Virus record (IMG/VR): IMGVR_UViG_3300034104_001908
Span: 1 to 31,894 of that record
DNA length: 31,894 nt
Strand: one strand, 5' to 3'
Source of the DNA: a virus
Part shown: piece by piece, positions 1-6,535 of the stretch
Layout of the letters: every line of letters begins with the position of its first letter
Numbering within the stretch: the first letter of the stretch is position 1
The notes under the pieces: model-generated
What the model was told of the DNA's origin: nothing
Database searches by the model: none
Seen by the model: only the letters and a program-made list of their open reading frames with translations
Program-made: the position numbers and the translations under genes

Positions 1-2
1 GT

Positions 3-449
3 TCGATTGCCGCACAAATTCTTCGTCACAAGTCATTCTCATTCCAAGAATTTTCACAACGATATTCTTCTGCAACATCTGTTCAAGATATTGAACTTCG
101 TAAACAAGCCGAGAAGAATCGTCAATCATCTGCCGAATCCTACAATCCTGAATGGGTTGGTGGTGTGAGGTTATCCGATATTGTATCAGGTCATTTTCAA
201 GCATCCCTGAATCTTTATAATGAGATGATTCAAGCTGGTATCGCTCGTGAAGTTGCCCGTGATGTTCTTCCACTCGCAACAGAAACAACAATGTATATGA
301 AGGGTTCACTTCGTTCTTGGATTCACTACCTTGAACTTCGTACACTCGAAGATACACAGAAAGAACACCGAGACATTGCAAACGGTATTCGAGATATATT
401 CACACAGAACTTCCCAAGTATTTCTGAGGCAATCGGATGGGGGACGTGA
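3..449 (+). CDS. thyX: Flavin-dependent thymidylate synthase ThyX, C-terminal part (5' end outside window)
   Basis: The reading frame is open from base 3 and has no start in the window, so this is a 149-residue C-terminal fragment. ThyX makes dTMP from dUMP using FAD, NADPH and methylene-tetrahydrofolate. The signature region is visible near the left edge as RHKSFSFQEFSQRY (bases 24-65), matching the family pattern RHRxxSxNExSxRY except that the third residue is Lys rather than Arg. Downstream, REVARDVLP and LRSWIHYLELR followed by TQKEHR match the C-terminal dUMP/FAD-binding region of the family. The internal GTG at 165 is not a start because homologous sequence continues upstream of it. The next gene overlaps its 3' end by 13 bases, suggesting one operon. 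Phages commonly carry ThyX for nucleotide supply. Family assignment is confident. Confidence 0.93.
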   Translation, partial: SIAAQILRHKSFSFQEFSQRYSSATSVQDIELRKQAEKNRQSSAESYNPEWVGGVRLSDIVSGHFQASLNLYNEMIQAGIAREVARDVLPLATETTMYMKGSLRSWIHYLELRTLEDTQKEHRDIANGIRDIFTQNFPSISEAIGWGT

Positions 450-685
450 AGAAGTTTTATGAAGAGTCCCTAAACTTCAATTGGGAAATGTTAGAAGAAA
501 ATCCCAACTATTTCATTGAGATGACTTCAATGACCGACTTTCAAAAGCTAGACGAATTATATGATATGTATATCTACTTTCTTGAAAAAGATGAATTTGA
601 AAAGTGTACGGTAATACAAACAAACATTACAAATATAAGAAACAAATATCACAAAGTAATAAAAGAGAAAAAACGTTATGACTGA
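437..685 (+). CDS. Small acidic protein of unknown function (82 aa)
   Basis: I do not recognise this protein. It is 82 residues, predicted mostly helical, rich in Glu, Asp, Tyr and Met, with no signal peptide or membrane segment. A GAGG at 426-429 lies seven bases before the ATG. The start overlaps the end of thyX by 13 bases and the end overlaps the next gene by 8 bases, so translation is probably coupled. A later GTG at 446 is possible but less likely. Its reality rests on the tight overlap pattern typical of this genome and a composition like its neighbours. Confidence 0.7.
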   Translation: MGDVKKFYEESLNFNWEMLEENPNYFIEMTSMTDFQKLDELYDMYIYFLEKDEFEKCTVIQTNITNIRNKYHKVIKEKKRYD

Positions 686-977
686 TACAGAAAAAATTAT
701 GAAAAAAGTATTAAAAAAGGCACCAACTGCAAAAATGCTTTTTGATTCAGAAAAAAATTTGTATATTGACGTAAATGGAGTGAATCTATCGGAAGAACAT
801 TTACTTCCTCCGACGAAAGACCCCCAAAAGGCATGGGAGATGGCTGATTTAAGTTTGAAGATGACACAAAATTTTAATCGTACTCATCCACTTCGTGCAG
901 ATTTTTATTCATCGAAAGAAACAAAGAAACGTATAAATCGCAGAAAGAGAAAACATGGAGACTACTTTGGAGAATGA
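678..977 (+). CDS. Small basic-tailed protein of unknown function (99 aa)
   Basis: Unrecognised 99-residue protein. The C-terminus is strongly basic (KKRINRRKRKHG, about residues 83-94), which could bind nucleic acid, but no known fold is evident. It overlaps the preceding gene by 8 bases. The end (TGA 975-977) sits one base before the preferred start of the next gene, and the last codons of this gene contain that gene's ribosome-binding site (GGAG at 969-972). The SD in front of its own ATG is weak (AGAG about 10 bases upstream), so it may depend on coupling to the upstream gene. Confidence 0.7.
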   Translation: MTDTEKIMKKVLKKAPTAKMLFDSEKNLYIDVNGVNLSEEHLLPPTKDPQKAWEMADLSLKMTQNFNRTHPLRADFYSSKETKKRINRRKRKHGDYFGE

Positions 978-978
978 T

Positions 979-1617
979 ATGGAAGACATCGTATCAAATA
1001 TCAATGAAGAATCAGTTAGTAAAACTGATAATTTTGATGAAATTATAAAGTTTAGAGACCAATTATTCGCAAGGGAAATTTTAAGTTGCGGAGTTGGTGT
1101 GATGGACAAAATAGTACATTTTGGTTCTGGATATAAAAATTCTTTACTATGGGACTATTTGTCTTCAATAAAGACTCAAAATTTAGTTGAGAATTTTGGT
1201 GTAATATATACTGCTGTAGACGCAGATGCTCAGAGTATAAACGAAATTTCTAGAACTAATGCAGAAAATCCAACTGGTATAGATGTAAGACTCATCAATA
1301 ATACAATGCAGTCTTTTCTTGATACAAATACAGATGAATTTGACTGGAGTATTGTGACTGGTATATTTGATAAAAATTTATACGGAGAAGAACAGTTTAA
1401 ATTCATTGATACAATGATTACAAATCTTCTGAATATTTCTCGCGAGGGTTTAATTTTTACATTTGATTCTTCGCGTGAAAGTGATGAATCTTATAATATT
1501 AACCTTGTAATAGATTATCTTTCTTCTATCTATAATAGATACCGTATTAATAGAATAAATGAAGAAAATTATGTCATATGTATTTATAAATACTATCATT
1601 CAATAATTCCACAATAA
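979..1617 (+). CDS. Possible class I methyltransferase-fold protein (weak)
   Basis: The protein has 212 residues from the preferred ATG at 979, which has GGAG at 969-972 with six-base spacing. An in-frame ATG at 955 would add eight residues but has a poorer SD and overlaps the upstream gene. The middle of the protein reads like a degenerate SAM-methyltransferase fold: a LSCGVGVMDKIVHFGSG segment near the N-terminal third, then an acidic strand end (YTAVDADAQSINEIS), then a FDWSIVTGIFDK segment like motif IV of phage-encoded methyltransferase-like proteins, and a C-terminal strand pair ending VICIYKYY. The canonical DxGxGxG loop is not intact, so catalysis is uncertain. It could also be a structural relic of that fold. 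The 3' end of the gene contains an exact late-promoter-like TATAAATA (1585-1592). Confidence 0.45.
   Translation: MEDIVSNINEESVSKTDNFDEIIKFRDQLFAREILSCGVGVMDKIVHFGSGYKNSLLWDYLSSIKTQNLVENFGVIYTAVDADAQSINEISRTNAENPTGIDVRLINNTMQSFLDTNTDEFDWSIVTGIFDKNLYGEEQFKFIDTMITNLLNISREGLIFTFDSSRESDESYNINLVIDYLSSIYNRYRINRINEENYVICIYKYYHSIIPQ
1585..1592 (+). promoter_or_regulatory. Candidate T4-type late promoter (TATAAATA)
   Basis: An exact TATAAATA followed by CT occurs inside the end of the preceding gene, 36 bases before the ATG of the small membrane protein at 1628. In T4 the late sigma factor gp55 recognises exactly this octamer as a -10 element with no -35 box, and a gp55-like gene lies at 6535-7266. 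The surrounding TATTTATAAATA is a perfect palindrome. The match is by eye; such AT-rich strings also occur by chance. Confidence 0.45.
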
Positions 1618-1627
1618 AGGATTAGTT

Positions 1628-1999
1628 ATGTTTACTTTACTCATTGTTTTTATATCTGTTTTTCTTGCCGGTCTCGGCTTCTGGTTTTATAATAAGCGTC
1701 AAGTAAATACGCTTGTAGATCAGATTGATGATAAGAATGCTGTTATTAATGCTCTTAGAAATCATGTAGATGAATCTACGGATGTAGTAACATCAACCAC
1801 AACTACGATTGAAAAATCTGTAAATCTTACACCTTCTGTTGAAGAAGCTATTGGTAATAAACAAAAGAAGAACAATGGATATTACAAGAAGAATGGTAAT
1901 AAGAAGTCTTCTAATAAACCAAAGCCTGTTCAATTTGAACAATCATCTGAAAAGAAGAATCGTCCAAAGCCACGTAAGAAGAACAAACCAACAGAATAA
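1628..1999 (+). CDS. Small membrane-anchored Lys-rich protein
   Basis: The protein has 123 residues. Residues about 2-20 (FTLLIVFISVFLAGLGFWF) form one clear hydrophobic membrane segment, followed by NKR, which suggests N-out/C-in or a simple N-terminal anchor. A short helical stretch follows, then a Thr-rich segment (TSTTTT), and the last 50 residues are Lys/Asn/Pro-rich and probably disordered. No enzymatic motif is seen and I do not recognise the family. The start has a good SD (AAAGGATT, about seven bases upstream). The gap to the next gene is 98 bases, one of the largest in the window. Confidence 0.75.
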   Translation: MFTLLIVFISVFLAGLGFWFYNKRQVNTLVDQIDDKNAVINALRNHVDESTDVVTSTTTTIEKSVNLTPSVEEAIGNKQKKNNGYYKKNGNKKSSNKPKPVQFEQSSEKKNRPKPRKKNKPTE

Positions 2000-2025
2000 T
2001 TCTGTTTAAAAAATACTTATAACAA

Positions 2026-2052
2026 ATCACCGGTGCCAAACGGGTCGGTGGT
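2026..2052 (+). promoter_or_regulatory. GC-rich hairpin in the hsp20 leader
   Basis: The arms ATCACCG (2026-2032) and CGGTGGT (2046-2052) can form a 7-bp stem (one G-U pair) around a 13-base loop that itself holds CC and GG four bases apart. It lies in the 98-base gap ahead of hsp20 and stands out from the AT-rich surroundings. No T-run follows directly, so it is not a standard terminator. It may be a leader structure or simply chance. Confidence 0.3.
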
Positions 2053-2086
2053 AAAACAAGTCTAACTGATTGTTTAATTTTTTTAT

Positions 2087-2092
2087 AGGAGG
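2087..2092 (+). promoter_or_regulatory. Strong ribosome-binding site of hsp20
   Basis: A full AGGAGG lies five bases ahead of the ATG at 2098. This is the longest SD match seen in the window; most other genes rely on overlaps or shorter GGAG/AGGA sites. It fixes the start of the small heat-shock protein gene and suggests high translation. Confidence 0.75.
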
Positions 2093-2097
2093 TTACT

Positions 2098-2598
2098 ATG
2101 GGTAACAAATATGAATTGGCTCACCTGCCATCCGCTTTATGGAACGATCCGTTCCTTCCAACCGATAGGTTGTTTGACAATATCTTTTCAAAAACATTTC
2201 CTGAATTCTCAAAGACATTCGGAATTGATGCTCTTCAAAAGGCATCATATCCAAAGGTGAATATCCTTGAAACAGATTCAGAAATCAAGTTTGTAGCTGA
2301 AGTCGCTGGTCTAACAAAAGATGAGGTTCAAATCTCAATCAAGGATAACGAAGATCACACAAAGACACTTACTATTTCAGGTAAGAAGGAAGTTGAAAAG
2401 AAAGATGAAAACGTTCGTTATCTTCTTCGTGAACTGAAGCAGTCTTATTTTGAACGTTCATTTGTCATAAACAACTATGCAGAATATGATTTCGATGGTA
2501 TTACTGCAAAACATGAAAACGGTGTTCTTTCACTATCAATTCCAAAGTTGGAAGTAAAGAAGACGGAAAACAAGGTTAAGTATATCAAGGTTGACTAA
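2098..2598 (+). CDS. hsp20: Hsp20-family small heat-shock protein
   Basis: The protein has 166 residues, a typical length for the family. An N-terminal arm (about 1-50) is followed by an alpha-crystallin domain (about 50-150). YPKVNILETDSEIKFVAEVAGLTKDEVQ is the usual first strands (shown here in full only as YPKVNI...AEVAGL), LTISGKKEVEKKDENV is the L57-type loop region, and NGVLSLSIPKLE matches the GVLxxxxPK signature near the C-terminus. Small heat-shock proteins hold unfolding proteins in soluble form without ATP. Hsp20 genes are frequent in T4-like phages of aquatic bacteria, where they may assist virion assembly or protect during infection. The gene has its own strong SD, a 98-base leader with a hairpin and a terminator 21 bases after the stop, so it may be an independently controlled unit. 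Confidence 0.93.
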   Translation: MGNKYELAHLPSALWNDPFLPTDRLFDNIFSKTFPEFSKTFGIDALQKASYPKVNILETDSEIKFVAEVAGLTKDEVQISIKDNEDHTKTLTISGKKEVEKKDENVRYLLRELKQSYFERSFVINNYAEYDFDGITAKHENGVLSLSIPKLEVKKTENKVKYIKVD

Positions 2599-2619
2599 AT
2601 CATCTTGGTATAAAATTTT

Positions 2620-2660
2620 CAATGGGAGACAAGATTTTTCTTGTTTCCCATTGTTTTTTT
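2620..2660 (+). terminator. Intrinsic (Rho-independent) terminator after hsp20
   Basis: The left arm CAATGGGAGACAAG (2620-2633) and right arm CTTGTTTCCCATTG (2640-2653) form a 14-bp stem with a single G-U pair and a six-base loop ATTTTT, followed directly by seven T residues (2654-2660). This is a textbook intrinsic terminator placed 21 bases after the hsp20 stop and 40 bases before uvsE. Confidence 0.93.
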
Positions 2661-2699
2661 CCTTATATTAGAACTCACATTATTCATCATAGGATTGTT

Positions 2700-3617
2700 A
2701 TGAATCTCGGTTATGCCTGTATCAATATGACTCTCGGTAAGAAGAAGATTACCACCAACCGGTCAATGATAAAGAAAACATTTCTTCAACGTGGTATCAA
2801 TTATGCCGCTGAACTTGGACTTCAAAACGTCAAGGACTTGGAAACTATTATTCATTGGAACGTAGAGAACGGTATCAAACTGTTCCGTATCTCATCCGAT
2901 ATGTTTCCGTGGGCATCCGAGTACGGTGTAGAAAACCTTCCTAACATACAGGAAATTGCAGAGGTAATGAAACGTACAGGTGAGTATGTAAAGTCCAATG
3001 GCGTTCGTTTAGGGTGTCACCCTGGCCCTTTCAATGTACTCTGTTCACCGAATGAGAAAGTTGTTCAAAACACTATCGTTGACTTAGAAAACCACGCCAA
3101 GGTTCTCGACTTACTTCAACTTTCACATACACCATACAACAAGATAAACATCCACTGTAACGGTACATATGGTGATAAAATTGCAAGTATGCAACGTTTT
3201 TGTGATAACTATGACAAATTGTCACACTCTGTCAAATCGCGTCTAACCATAGAGAATGATGACAAAGCCAGTATGTATAGTGTCAAAGACTTGATATATA
3301 TCCACGAACGTATCGGTATTCCAATCGTCTTTGACTATCACCACCATACGTTCAACACAGGTGGTTTGTCTGAACAAGAAGCTCTTGAACTTGCTATGTC
3401 AACGTGGCCCGATGGTATTAGTCCTGTTGTTCATTACTCATCATCGAAACCAAAAGAGTCGGGTAATCCAAAAGATAAACCACAGGCTCACGCAGATTAC
3501 ATTTTGGAGAAAATAAATACTTATAATCATAATGTGGATGTTATGTTAGAGTGTAAGGCAAAAGAACTGGCACTACTTGAATATCGTAAACAAAATGGAG
3601 AAATTCTAAATGGATAA
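2700..3617 (+). CDS. uvsE: UV damage endonuclease (UvsE/UVDE family)
   Basis: The protein has 305 residues from the ATG at 2700. The family nicks DNA 5' to UV photoproducts and other lesions, using a TIM-barrel fold with a cluster of divalent metals. Family hallmarks appear in order: N-terminal NLGYACINMTL, RISSDMFPW, the HPGPFNVL motif, IHCNGTYGDK, the metal-binding ENDD, FDYHHHTFN, the VHYSS segment, a later AHADYI and a C-terminal MLECKAKE. All expected metal ligands seem present, so it should be active. An upstream in-frame ATG at 2622 is rejected: it lies in the stem of the terminator and lacks an SD, whereas 2700 has AGGA (2691-2694) five bases upstream and begins at the family's usual N-terminus. 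The 3' end overlaps the next gene by 8 bases. Confidence 0.93.
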   Translation: MNLGYACINMTLGKKKITTNRSMIKKTFLQRGINYAAELGLQNVKDLETIIHWNVENGIKLFRISSDMFPWASEYGVENLPNIQEIAEVMKRTGEYVKSNGVRLGCHPGPFNVLCSPNEKVVQNTIVDLENHAKVLDLLQLSHTPYNKINIHCNGTYGDKIASMQRFCDNYDKLSHSVKSRLTIENDDKASMYSVKDLIYIHERIGIPIVFDYHHHTFNTGGLSEQEALELAMSTWPDGISPVVHYSSSKPKESGNPKDKPQAHADYILEKINTYNHNVDVMLECKAKELALLEYRKQNGEILNG

Positions 3618-3903
3618 GAAGAGATTACAAAAACTCGCTGGTATTATAACAGAAAATTATATTTCTGAATCAATTCCTTCAAATGTAATGAACCAACGTT
3701 TCAAGTATGTTGGTAAAACATTAGAGATAGAACCAGGTTCGGATGTTTTTGATTCACTCAATGATTTCTTTGCGGAAATTAGATTTAGTTGGGACACAAC
3801 AGAAACTGAAGTTCAGAAGTACATAGATTCTCTTTCATACGAAGGTGGAAAGATTGTTTCCAATTATTCTGGTACAAAACAAGTAGAGTTAGTAAAACAG
3901 TAA
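3610..3903 (+). CDS. Small protein of unknown function (97 aa)
   Basis: Unrecognised 97-residue protein. It begins with MDKKRLQKLAGIITE, a basic amphipathic N-terminal helix like one I associate with various environmental phage proteins, followed by a mixed alpha/beta remainder. The end of uvsE overlaps its start by 8 bases, and GGAG at 3597-3600 lies nine bases before the ATG. No membrane segment, cysteine cluster or enzymatic motif is visible. Confidence 0.7.
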   Translation: MDKKRLQKLAGIITENYISESIPSNVMNQRFKYVGKTLEIEPGSDVFDSLNDFFAEIRFSWDTTETEVQKYIDSLSYEGGKIVSNYSGTKQVELVKQ

Positions 3904-3913
3904 GAGTGAATTT

Positions 3914-5137
3914 ATGACAAATAAACTGTTCAGTCTAAAAAACCTTATTTGGTTTTGCGCGATTGGATTAGCAGTATTCTCCGGATATTATTCTGTATTT
4001 GGCATATCCAAATTATTTTCGGGTGGTTCGTGGTCAATTATTGGTATGGCGGCAATGTTGGAACTTTCCAAACTTGTTGTTGTAACCTTTTTACACGATA
4101 ACTTCAAAACACTCCGACTTCTTTTCAAGGGTTATCTTCTATCTGCCGCGGCAGTTTTGATGATTATAACATCTATCGGTGTTTATGGCTATCTAACAAA
4201 CTCATACCAAGAAACTGCGAAGGTGGTTTACAAAACACAAAATGAAATTGTACTTCTTGACCAAAAGAAAAAACTTTTTGAAGAACAAAAGATTCAGTTA
4301 GACAAGGCGGTTGAAGAAAAAAATAATCGACTTAAATCACTTGACCAAATCCGAGTATCACAACAAAATGCTTACACACAACAACTAACACAGAAACGTG
4401 GAACTGGTGGTTTATCAAAGAATATAGCCTCAATAGATAAGTCATCCGAAGGGTTGAACTCTGATATTTCCACTCTTACACAAAAGTCATTCGCACTTTC
4501 AGATTCCATCGCTGCAATAGAACAAACAAAACTAACACTCAACAACGAAACATTTTCATCAGAACTTGGTCCACTTCTCTACTTGAGTCGTATCACAGGT
4601 ATTCCGATGGATAGTGTTGTCAATTGGTTTATTCTATTTCTCGTCATTGTATTTGACCCACTTGCGGTTAGTTTGGTGATTGCAGCAAATCATTTGAGTG
4701 ACAAAGAAAAACAAAAAGAAACATTAGATGAATTGAGTGAGATTGGTCAAGATATAGGAATTGGATATGAAGAACCAACTCAAAGTTCCCCACCAGCCGT
4801 AAATGACCAAATCACGGACTCGGTTACACAGGCACACGAAAAGGTGGAATCACAAATCACAGACTCGGTTACACAACTTTTAGAAGAAACAATCGTTGAA
4901 CCCGATATTGTAATCATACCAAATATAGAACCTGTTATTCAAAGTAATCTATTCGATGAAGTTAATTTACGTGGCATAAAATCAGAAAATAGAAAGAAAA
5001 AATCAAAACGTTTGAAAAAGTCAGAAGAAGTTAGTATATTAAATGATTCTACTAATGAAGACATTGTAGAAAATAAACCAGAACAAAATATCTTTTATCA
5101 AGAAGGTCCTAGATATAATCGTGGTATTTCATTATGA
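3914..5137 (+). CDS. Multi-pass membrane protein with central coiled coil, unknown function
   Basis: The protein has 407 residues. The N-terminal part holds about three hydrophobic segments (residues about 10-30, 38-58 and 72-94). A long charged, Gln/Lys-rich helical region (about 100-215) looks like a coiled coil, and a further membrane segment contains FILFLVIVFDPLAVSLVIAAN (quoted here only in part, about 235-257). The last 140 residues are acidic then basic and probably cytoplasmic and disordered. They contain an in-frame 15-residue duplication beginning QITDSVTQ (4808-4830 and 4853-4875). The function is unknown; the layout recalls phage inner-membrane proteins thought to act in host takeover or lysis control, but nothing here proves that. 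It overlaps the next gene by four bases (ATGA). Confidence 0.75.
   Translation: MTNKLFSLKNLIWFCAIGLAVFSGYYSVFGISKLFSGGSWSIIGMAAMLELSKLVVVTFLHDNFKTLRLLFKGYLLSAAAVLMIITSIGVYGYLTNSYQETAKVVYKTQNEIVLLDQKKKLFEEQKIQLDKAVEEKNNRLKSLDQIRVSQQNAYTQQLTQKRGTGGLSKNIASIDKSSEGLNSDISTLTQKSFALSDSIAAIEQTKLTLNNETFSSELGPLLYLSRITGIPMDSVVNWFILFLVIVFDPLAVSLVIAANHLSDKEKQKETLDELSEIGQDIGIGYEEPTQSSPPAVNDQITDSVTQAHEKVESQITDSVTQLLEETIVEPDIVIIPNIEPVIQSNLFDEVNLRGIKSENRKKKSKRLKKSEEVSILNDSTNEDIVENKPEQNIFYQEGPRYNRGISL
4808..4875 (+). repeat. In-frame direct repeat pair (23-bp units, 45-bp period)
   Basis: Two 23-base copies (4808-4830 and 4853-4875) differ at one position. The 45-base offset keeps the frame, giving two copies of QITDSVTQ 15 residues apart in the cytoplasmic tail of the membrane protein. 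It looks like a recent tandem duplication of 15 codons. Confidence 0.85.
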
Positions 5138-5505
5138 AGTTATTAACTTGTCAAAATAGCAAAGGTAGTGGAAAATATTTTCGAGGAAGAACTTGTTATG
5201 AGCAAGTAGAAGTTGATAATTCAACTGAATCGGTTCTTTGTTGGAAATGTCTTGCACTTTTAATGCCCATGCCAGAAGAAAAAAAACCAACGGGTTATCC
5301 TCGTGGTTGGAAATTTATGTCTGAATTTGTTGATAAAGATGGTAATGTTTATCATAAAGGTGAAATTCAAAATCACTTATTTGGTACATTACCACCAACG
5401 GAAATAAAAGAAGTAACTCAGAAAGAAAGGAAAAAGAAAGTTTCACTTGATGATAAGATTGTTAGCGAGTTTAAGAAAAGAAACGTAAAGAAAAAAAAGA
5501 AATAA
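5134..5505 (+). CDS. Small Cys4 (possible zinc-binding) protein
   Basis: The protein has 123 residues. Four cysteines lie in the N-terminal third: one in LLTCQN, one in GRTCYEQ and a pair in LCWKC. The C-x14-15-C and C-x2-C arrangement could hold a zinc ion, but it matches no family I can name. The C-terminal 40 residues are very Lys-rich, ending in a run of lysines, consistent with nucleic-acid contact or disorder. The ATG overlaps the preceding TGA (ATGA), so translation is probably coupled. Confidence 0.65.
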   Translation: MKLLTCQNSKGSGKYFRGRTCYEQVEVDNSTESVLCWKCLALLMPMPEEKKPTGYPRGWKFMSEFVDKDGNVYHKGEIQNHLFGTLPPTEIKEVTQKERKKKVSLDDKIVSEFKKRNVKKKKK

Positions 5506-5520
5506 ATAGGAGTTTTGATT

Positions 5521-6174
5521 ATGTCAAATTTATATGACGATGAACCAGAAAATGTAAAGAACAAAATTTCTGCAAAAGAAGATGCACAAGATCTTCCAAT
5601 TAAATGGAAAGAAGCATTGGCACAAATTGATTATGGATTTGATGTATCAACATCGAGTATTTTGATGTTCGGTGATATTGCAGAAGGTACGTTGTATGAT
5701 ATGGTCTTGAGAGTCCGTGCAATTATGCACATGAGAGACGATGATAAAAAGAATGACCCAATTAACATCATCATAAATTCTGATGGTGGTGATGTCTATG
5801 AGGCACTCGGTATGATTGACTTCATTCAGAGTCTTGATGTAAAGGTGAATACAATTTGTAGAGGACGTGCAATGTCTGCCGCAGCACTACTTCTTTGTGC
5901 TGGAACAGGTACAAGGGCGGCTTCAAAGAACAGTACAATCATGTTCCATGAAATCAGTTCCGGTATCTATGGTAAGTCTTCTGATATGAAAGCAAATGTT
6001 CAACATACAGAAAAGTTAGAAGAAATTCTTATAAACATAATCACAACAAATTCTAAAAAAAATTCTTCCTTTTGGAAGGACAAAATCCTAAAGGATTATT
6101 ATCTATCACCAGAAGAGGCATTAGAACTGGGTGTGATTGATACAATAATTCAACCTAAAAACACAAGGGGATAA
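5521..6174 (+). CDS. clpP: ClpP-like serine protease
   Basis: The protein has 217 residues, close to ordinary ClpP length (about 200). The catalytic triad is recognisable: Ser119 in GRAMSAAALLL (family GxAxS), His143 in IMFHEIS (family MIHxP) and Asp192 in KDYYLSPEEALELGVID (family RDxFLSxxEAxxYGLID). The Ser-His and His-Asp spacings are 24 and 49, nearly those of E. coli ClpP (25 and 49). The INSDGGDVYEAL segment is the oxyanion-region glycine motif. ClpP assembles into double heptamers and usually needs a Clp ATPase; no ATPase is in this window, so it may use host ClpX/ClpA or act alone. The ATG at 5521 has AGGAG (5508-5512) eight bases upstream; a TTG two codons earlier is less likely. Confidence 0.92.
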   Translation: MSNLYDDEPENVKNKISAKEDAQDLPIKWKEALAQIDYGFDVSTSSILMFGDIAEGTLYDMVLRVRAIMHMRDDDKKNDPINIIINSDGGDVYEALGMIDFIQSLDVKVNTICRGRAMSAAALLLCAGTGTRAASKNSTIMFHEISSGIYGKSSDMKANVQHTEKLEEILINIITTNSKKNSSFWKDKILKDYYLSPEEALELGVIDTIIQPKNTRG

Positions 6175-6175
6175 C

Positions 6176-6535
6176 ATGGAATTTATTGTTTTGTTTTTAG
6201 TTTTGTCTCTTTTAGTTTCTGTATATGTTTCATATAACCTATACATGAAGTATCAAAAATTAGAAGAAATATCAATTGAAAATTCACAAGTTGCGGAAAA
6301 TACTCAAGAATTCTTAAATCAAATTCGTAGAAGAATTATGAGTCAACGTTCTTATCTAAAACAATTGGATAGACGAGGTGCATTTGAATCAGATGATGAA
6401 ATAGGATTTTTCTTCAAAGAATTGAAAAAAATTGTTGATGATATTTCAAAAAACTTTGAAATGGAAGAAGAAGAGATTGACCAAGATCAGACCGAAGAAC
6501 AAACCACAAATCCATTCATAACTTCGAGATTCTGA
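6176..6535 (+). CDS. Small single-pass membrane protein, unknown function
   Basis: The protein has 119 residues. Residues about 3-22 (FIVLFLVLSLLVSVYVSYNL) form one N-terminal membrane helix, followed by a helical, probably coiled-coil cytoplasmic part with RGAFESDDEIGFFFKELKK (about residues 63-81), then a Glu/Asp/Gln-rich tail. The DDEIGFFFKELK segment looks constrained and might be a protein-binding helix. I recall similar small membrane proteins beside gp55-type genes in T4-like phages but cannot assign a role. A good SD (AAGGGGAT) precedes it, and its TGA shares a base with the ATG of the sigma factor gene. Confidence 0.72.
   Translation: MEFIVLFLVLSLLVSVYVSYNLYMKYQKLEEISIENSQVAENTQEFLNQIRRRIMSQRSYLKQLDRRGAFESDDEIGFFFKELKKIVDDISKNFEMEEEEIDQDQTEEQTTNPFITSRF

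Noticed and set aside
955-978. ATG at 955 as start of the methyltransferase-like gene
   Set aside because: The SD is poorer than that of 979, and it would overlap the previous gene by 23 bases; kept as a possible alternative only.
2053-2084. AAACAA/TTGTTT stem with T-run as a terminator before hsp20
   Set aside because: The stem is six AT-rich pairs with a long loop and stands just ahead of the hsp20 SD, where a terminator would silence the gene.
2622-2699. In-frame ATG extension of uvsE upstream of 2700
   Set aside because: It lies in the stem of a strong intrinsic terminator, has no SD, and precedes the conserved UvsE N-terminus.
5515-5520. TTG start two codons upstream of the clpP ATG
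   Set aside because: The ATG at 5521 is a better codon with AGGAG at suitable distance; the TTG is too close to that SD.
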